From the NCBI GenBank assembly GCA_965207945.1, contig OZ242303.1, forward strand, positions 1,550,001 to 1,614,000: 64,000 nucleotides of DNA, given 5' to 3'. Each line of letters starts with the position of its first letter. Position 1 is the first letter of the stretch. Shown piece by piece: positions 63,501 to 64,000 of this stretch. The translations under genes and the position numbers were made by a program. Source of the DNA: JAAOII01 sp965207945 (GTDB taxonomy: Bacteria; Pseudomonadota; Gammaproteobacteria; CBDBNL01; JAAOII01). The notes below the pieces were generated by a model. The model searched no databases. It was not told where the DNA came from and was given only the letters and a program-made list of their open reading frames with translations.

Positions 63501-64000
63501 AACTATACGTTAGATATTGCCATAGAATTACCACCGACTATAACCCCGCCTTATACTTCTTCTGACGAAGCAATATCAGTTGAAAGAGACGTGGATTATT
63601 TTCATTTTAACCTAACACAGCCAAGGATGATTAGCATAAACGCCTTCACTGATTCTGTTGATACTTCTGTTAGATTATATGATTCTGCTATTTCCCCAAT
63701 AACTTCCGCTTATTCTCTACGAAGATACAGTTTGCCTATAATCCGCCCGTTATCAGCTGGTTCCCACTACATTGAGATAGATGGCTATGACCCTTTTACC
63801 ACTGGCAACTATACATTAAATGTTAATACGGGACCTCTGCCAGCAATTTCATCTCTGCCTTTTCATTTTAGAAAAGTGATAAGCTCTCCAGGCGGCAGAA
63901 ATTTTATACATTTTACCTTACAGCAGCCAAGTATACTTACGGCATACACTGATGAAAATGGTGTATCGCCTAGAACCCGCCTTGATACTATTGGCGCATT
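57543..64000 (+). CDS. Giant repeat lipoprotein with tandem PPC-like domains (partial, 3' end off the right edge)
   Basis: Reading from the ATG at 57543 gives at least 2,152 codons with no stop in the window. A lipobox LGSC puts the lipidated Cys at residue 24; Ala at +2 favours outer-membrane sorting. A GGGSS linker (residues 26-40) leads into about 20 copies of a repeat of roughly 100 residues, each with a DxDYFRF segment, TTGxTDTxGxLYD, a DDNSG-type turn, then AGxYYIEV and TGxYTLNV. This is the pattern of the bacterial pre-peptidase C-terminal (PPC) domain. Nineteen are complete and the last is cut by the edge. The repeats are likely beta sandwiches on the cell surface; the role (adhesion, binding or a scaffold for an enzyme beyond the edge) is unknown. 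Confidence 0.88.
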   Translation, partial: MNTIIKISVEIVGITILTMMLGSCAGGGSSGGGSSGGGSSPSSNIAELFDNPLVITPLYTSSDGVISETNKADYFRFSLTQPSDFVISFTNAINIYAGLYSSSFSLIAAKQDSGNGGNFRIARRLPAGEYYMQVRGIDVDTTGIYTFNIEAPTTIATLPYASSRQSISPAADEDYFRVVLEQDARLILSTTGLTDTFGSLYDNSFEQIAFDDNSGDANNFLMIRELSADTYYIEVAGVNIPPTSPLSSGDYTLNVEVPSDITLPYISSGESILPARDVDYFRFSLTQANIIDISTSSSTDTYGRLYNEDGTLLAFDDNSEDDNSGDDNSGDDNSGDNNNFHITKLLPAGSYYIEVKAPNGFTTTGSYTLNVATLGPTFLSLPNATYAESISSPSDQDYFRFETTEDRVVTLFTTGATDTFGRLYNSTAAPLTSDDDSGSDENLPIEKVIPLYGADNIYYNGTKRFNSVDLSAVIPLVSDDDSGGGKNFLIKRLLPAGSYYVEVSRSSSSPFTVASNYTLNFIAQEPLLIPSPLTDTSPYTSMEQNISTAGDEDYFRFELAQDTPLILSTTGATDTFGSLYDNTFSLITSDDNSGRNRNFFIAREFNNGTHYLEVKGADSSATTGEYTLNVAVPRTITLPYTPSEEAISPAVKEDYFRFEVTAANIINITTNGSTDTYGRLYNGAGKLLAYDDNSAEGNNFLIENILSSGIYYLVVDGANPDTNGSYTLNINTPTNQPEISLIDPNPAVNGTISSFTDKDYFRFNVTQPNIININTTGGNNTFGALYNSAAIQLASDNNSGSDKNFLIRRLLFPGSYYIEVRSGNNTIGDYTLNIFTEAVPYINSSATSSFETLTSTQDIHYFTFNVTQERVITLYTTGNINTYSRLYNAAGNTLASDDNSGRKRNFRIIKALSAGSYYIEVAGRGRAPSAVGDYTLRVAAVEPLLITLPYTSSGQDISVAGDEDYFNFTLSEDSNLTVSFSDANNIYSRLYDSSFIEIASNQYSNDKRNFFINRELSAGTYHIQVRGINTDTTGSYRLNIEVPETIATLPYTSSQESISPVGDEDYFRVVLEQDAPLILSTTGLTDTFGSLYDNSFELIASKDNSGSGDAGNPQNFLMIRELDAGAYYIATRGNNRFVTTGDYVLNVALPPTITLPYASSGEAISPAGNEDYFRFELTQPRVVTASTTGSFDVVGRLYDSAGVLLAADDNSANNDNFYIEKILPAGSYYLAVSSANPTASGSYTLRVRKQALPREISLYNPATPDPGSDPDSNPVPSYATSGESISSATDVDYFSFSLTETDIINIATTGPTDTVGTLYDSSFLQLASDDNSGSGNNFLIEKILSPGTYHIEVAGSGSSTATGNYILNIMGPPTIDIPYTSSEQDISPTDDVDYFKFEITELNIININTTGSTDTVGTLYDSSFLRLASGDDYGSDKNFLIQKILFPGTYFAEVRGRDSNTYGNYILNIVTDEVPIISSPYTSSAQEISSVEDRDYFNFNLINPSVITLFTTSATDTYIRLYDDAGELLASDDNSGSGNNFHIQKILPAGSYYIEVSGSSSAVGSYALNLIAEEIQLISLPYTSSGEEITVPGDVDYFSFTLTQDTEITTSFTDSNNIYGGLYDYSFNELASNDDNGNKRNFRITRELSAGTYYIQVKGTDDTTTGRYRFNIEAPATITLPYTSPQQSISPAGDEDYVRVVLEQDTPLTISSTGSTDTYGSLYDASFSRIVSNDDNGGFRNRNFFIVRELNAGTYYIEARGLNRYRTTGDYVLNVATPPTITLPYTSTGETISPAGNEDYFRFELKQRSIVTASTTGSVSTVGRLYDAAGKLLAADDNSANNNFLIERILSIGTYYLAVGAADPAADGDYTLNVKANVGANVEAQTTLLYAATNSSNATYGGILFSAADRDYFTVNLTQNSVITANTTSSIDTYLRLYDSALDEIVDNNRLAFERKKERIERLASAGFYYVEVYTDHKSFTPTTNGNYTLDIAIELPPTITPPYTSSDEAISVERDVDYFHFNLTQPRMISINAFTDSVDTSVRLYDSAISPITSAYSLRRYSLPIIRPLSAGSHYIEIDGYDPFTTGNYTLNVNTGPLPAISSLPFHFRKVISSPGGRNFIHFTLQQPSILTAYTDENGVSPRTRLDTIGA
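58488..58547 (+). repeat. 15-bp microsatellite-like array inside the third PPC-like repeat
   Basis: Four tandem units of GATGATAATTCGGGG (first unit ends GGAG, last GGGC) encode DDNSE, DDNSG, DDNSG and DDNSG, extending the normal single DDNSG turn. Copy-number changes would keep the frame. The run is nearly identical at the DNA level, so it is recent. Confidence 0.9.

Noticed and set aside
1..64000. CRISPR array, transposase, phage or plasmid origin
   Set aside because: Repeats here are tandem coding minisatellites or single inverted repeats, not spaced identical repeats. No mobile-element protein was recognised.

Overview
The window looks like a chromosomal segment from an AT-rich gammaproteobacterium. 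This rests on gene content rather than any database search: RseC-, YciC- and SPOR-type genes, an hslVU/argS neighbourhood, a Gram-negative envelope gene (heptosyltransferase WaaC), lipoprotein and outer-membrane-like signals, a RecA/RecX/SSB set and an RpsF-RpsR-RplI block. The genus cannot be named. I see no rRNA, tRNA, CRISPR array, transposase or phage gene. Genes are tightly packed, with many 1-25 bp overlaps and no gene-free stretch above 300 bases.

Layout. 1-1460: 3' end lies off the left edge for an ABC exporter on the minus strand. 1633-9.3 kb: a coiled-coil membrane protein, ftsY with a YciC-like gene, rpsT, rplI-rpsR-rpsF, ssb, recX, a DMT exporter and recA. 9.3-18.1 kb: an Smr protein, hslVU (plus strand), then a minus-strand run of SPOR protein, argS, a zinc-ribbon DUF3426-like protein, ruvA and dnaK. 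18.2-24.5 kb: succinate-semialdehyde-type dehydrogenase, a TAXI-type periplasmic receptor, rhodanese, PQQ-type sugar dehydrogenase, ampD and two unknowns. 24.5-39.6 kb: dnaG, putA, an orphan DNA methyltransferase, dnaE, znuC, mutL, topA and rseC. 39.7-44.8 kb: cysC-cysQ, uppP, waaC, dut and coaBC. 45-49 kb: dusA, purN, purM and a basic unknown protein. 48.6-52.5 kb: lutABC and xthA. 52.7-57.4 kb: a radical SAM gene, a possible Panacea-type toxin-antitoxin pair, a surface protein, purE and purK. 57.5-64 kb: the 5' end of a giant repeat lipoprotein that runs off the right edge.

How the genes work together. DNA replication and repair is heavily represented (recA, recX, ssb, ruvA, dnaG, dnaE, mutL, topA, xthA). 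Protein quality control is represented by dnaK and hslVU; each is preceded by a sequence close to the heat-shock sigma-32 consensus. purE, purK, purM and purN make up part of de novo purine synthesis. putA, the aldehyde dehydrogenase and lutABC point to growth on proline, semialdehydes and lactate.

The most unusual points are: (1) lutC seems to start at an ATT codon that rescues about 49 N-terminal residues; (2) a DusA-like protein has Tyr where the catalytic Cys should be; (3) a Panacea/DUF4065-like gene sits 8 bp upstream of a small two-helix membrane protein, a candidate toxin-antitoxin pair; (4) a lipoprotein of more than 2,150 residues is built from about 20 PPC-like repeats with a higher-order 1.9 kb duplication; and (5) 15-bp minisatellites with a shared 16-bp core have been inserted in the same reading frame in mutL and lutB, one of several low-complexity insertions in housekeeping proteins here.
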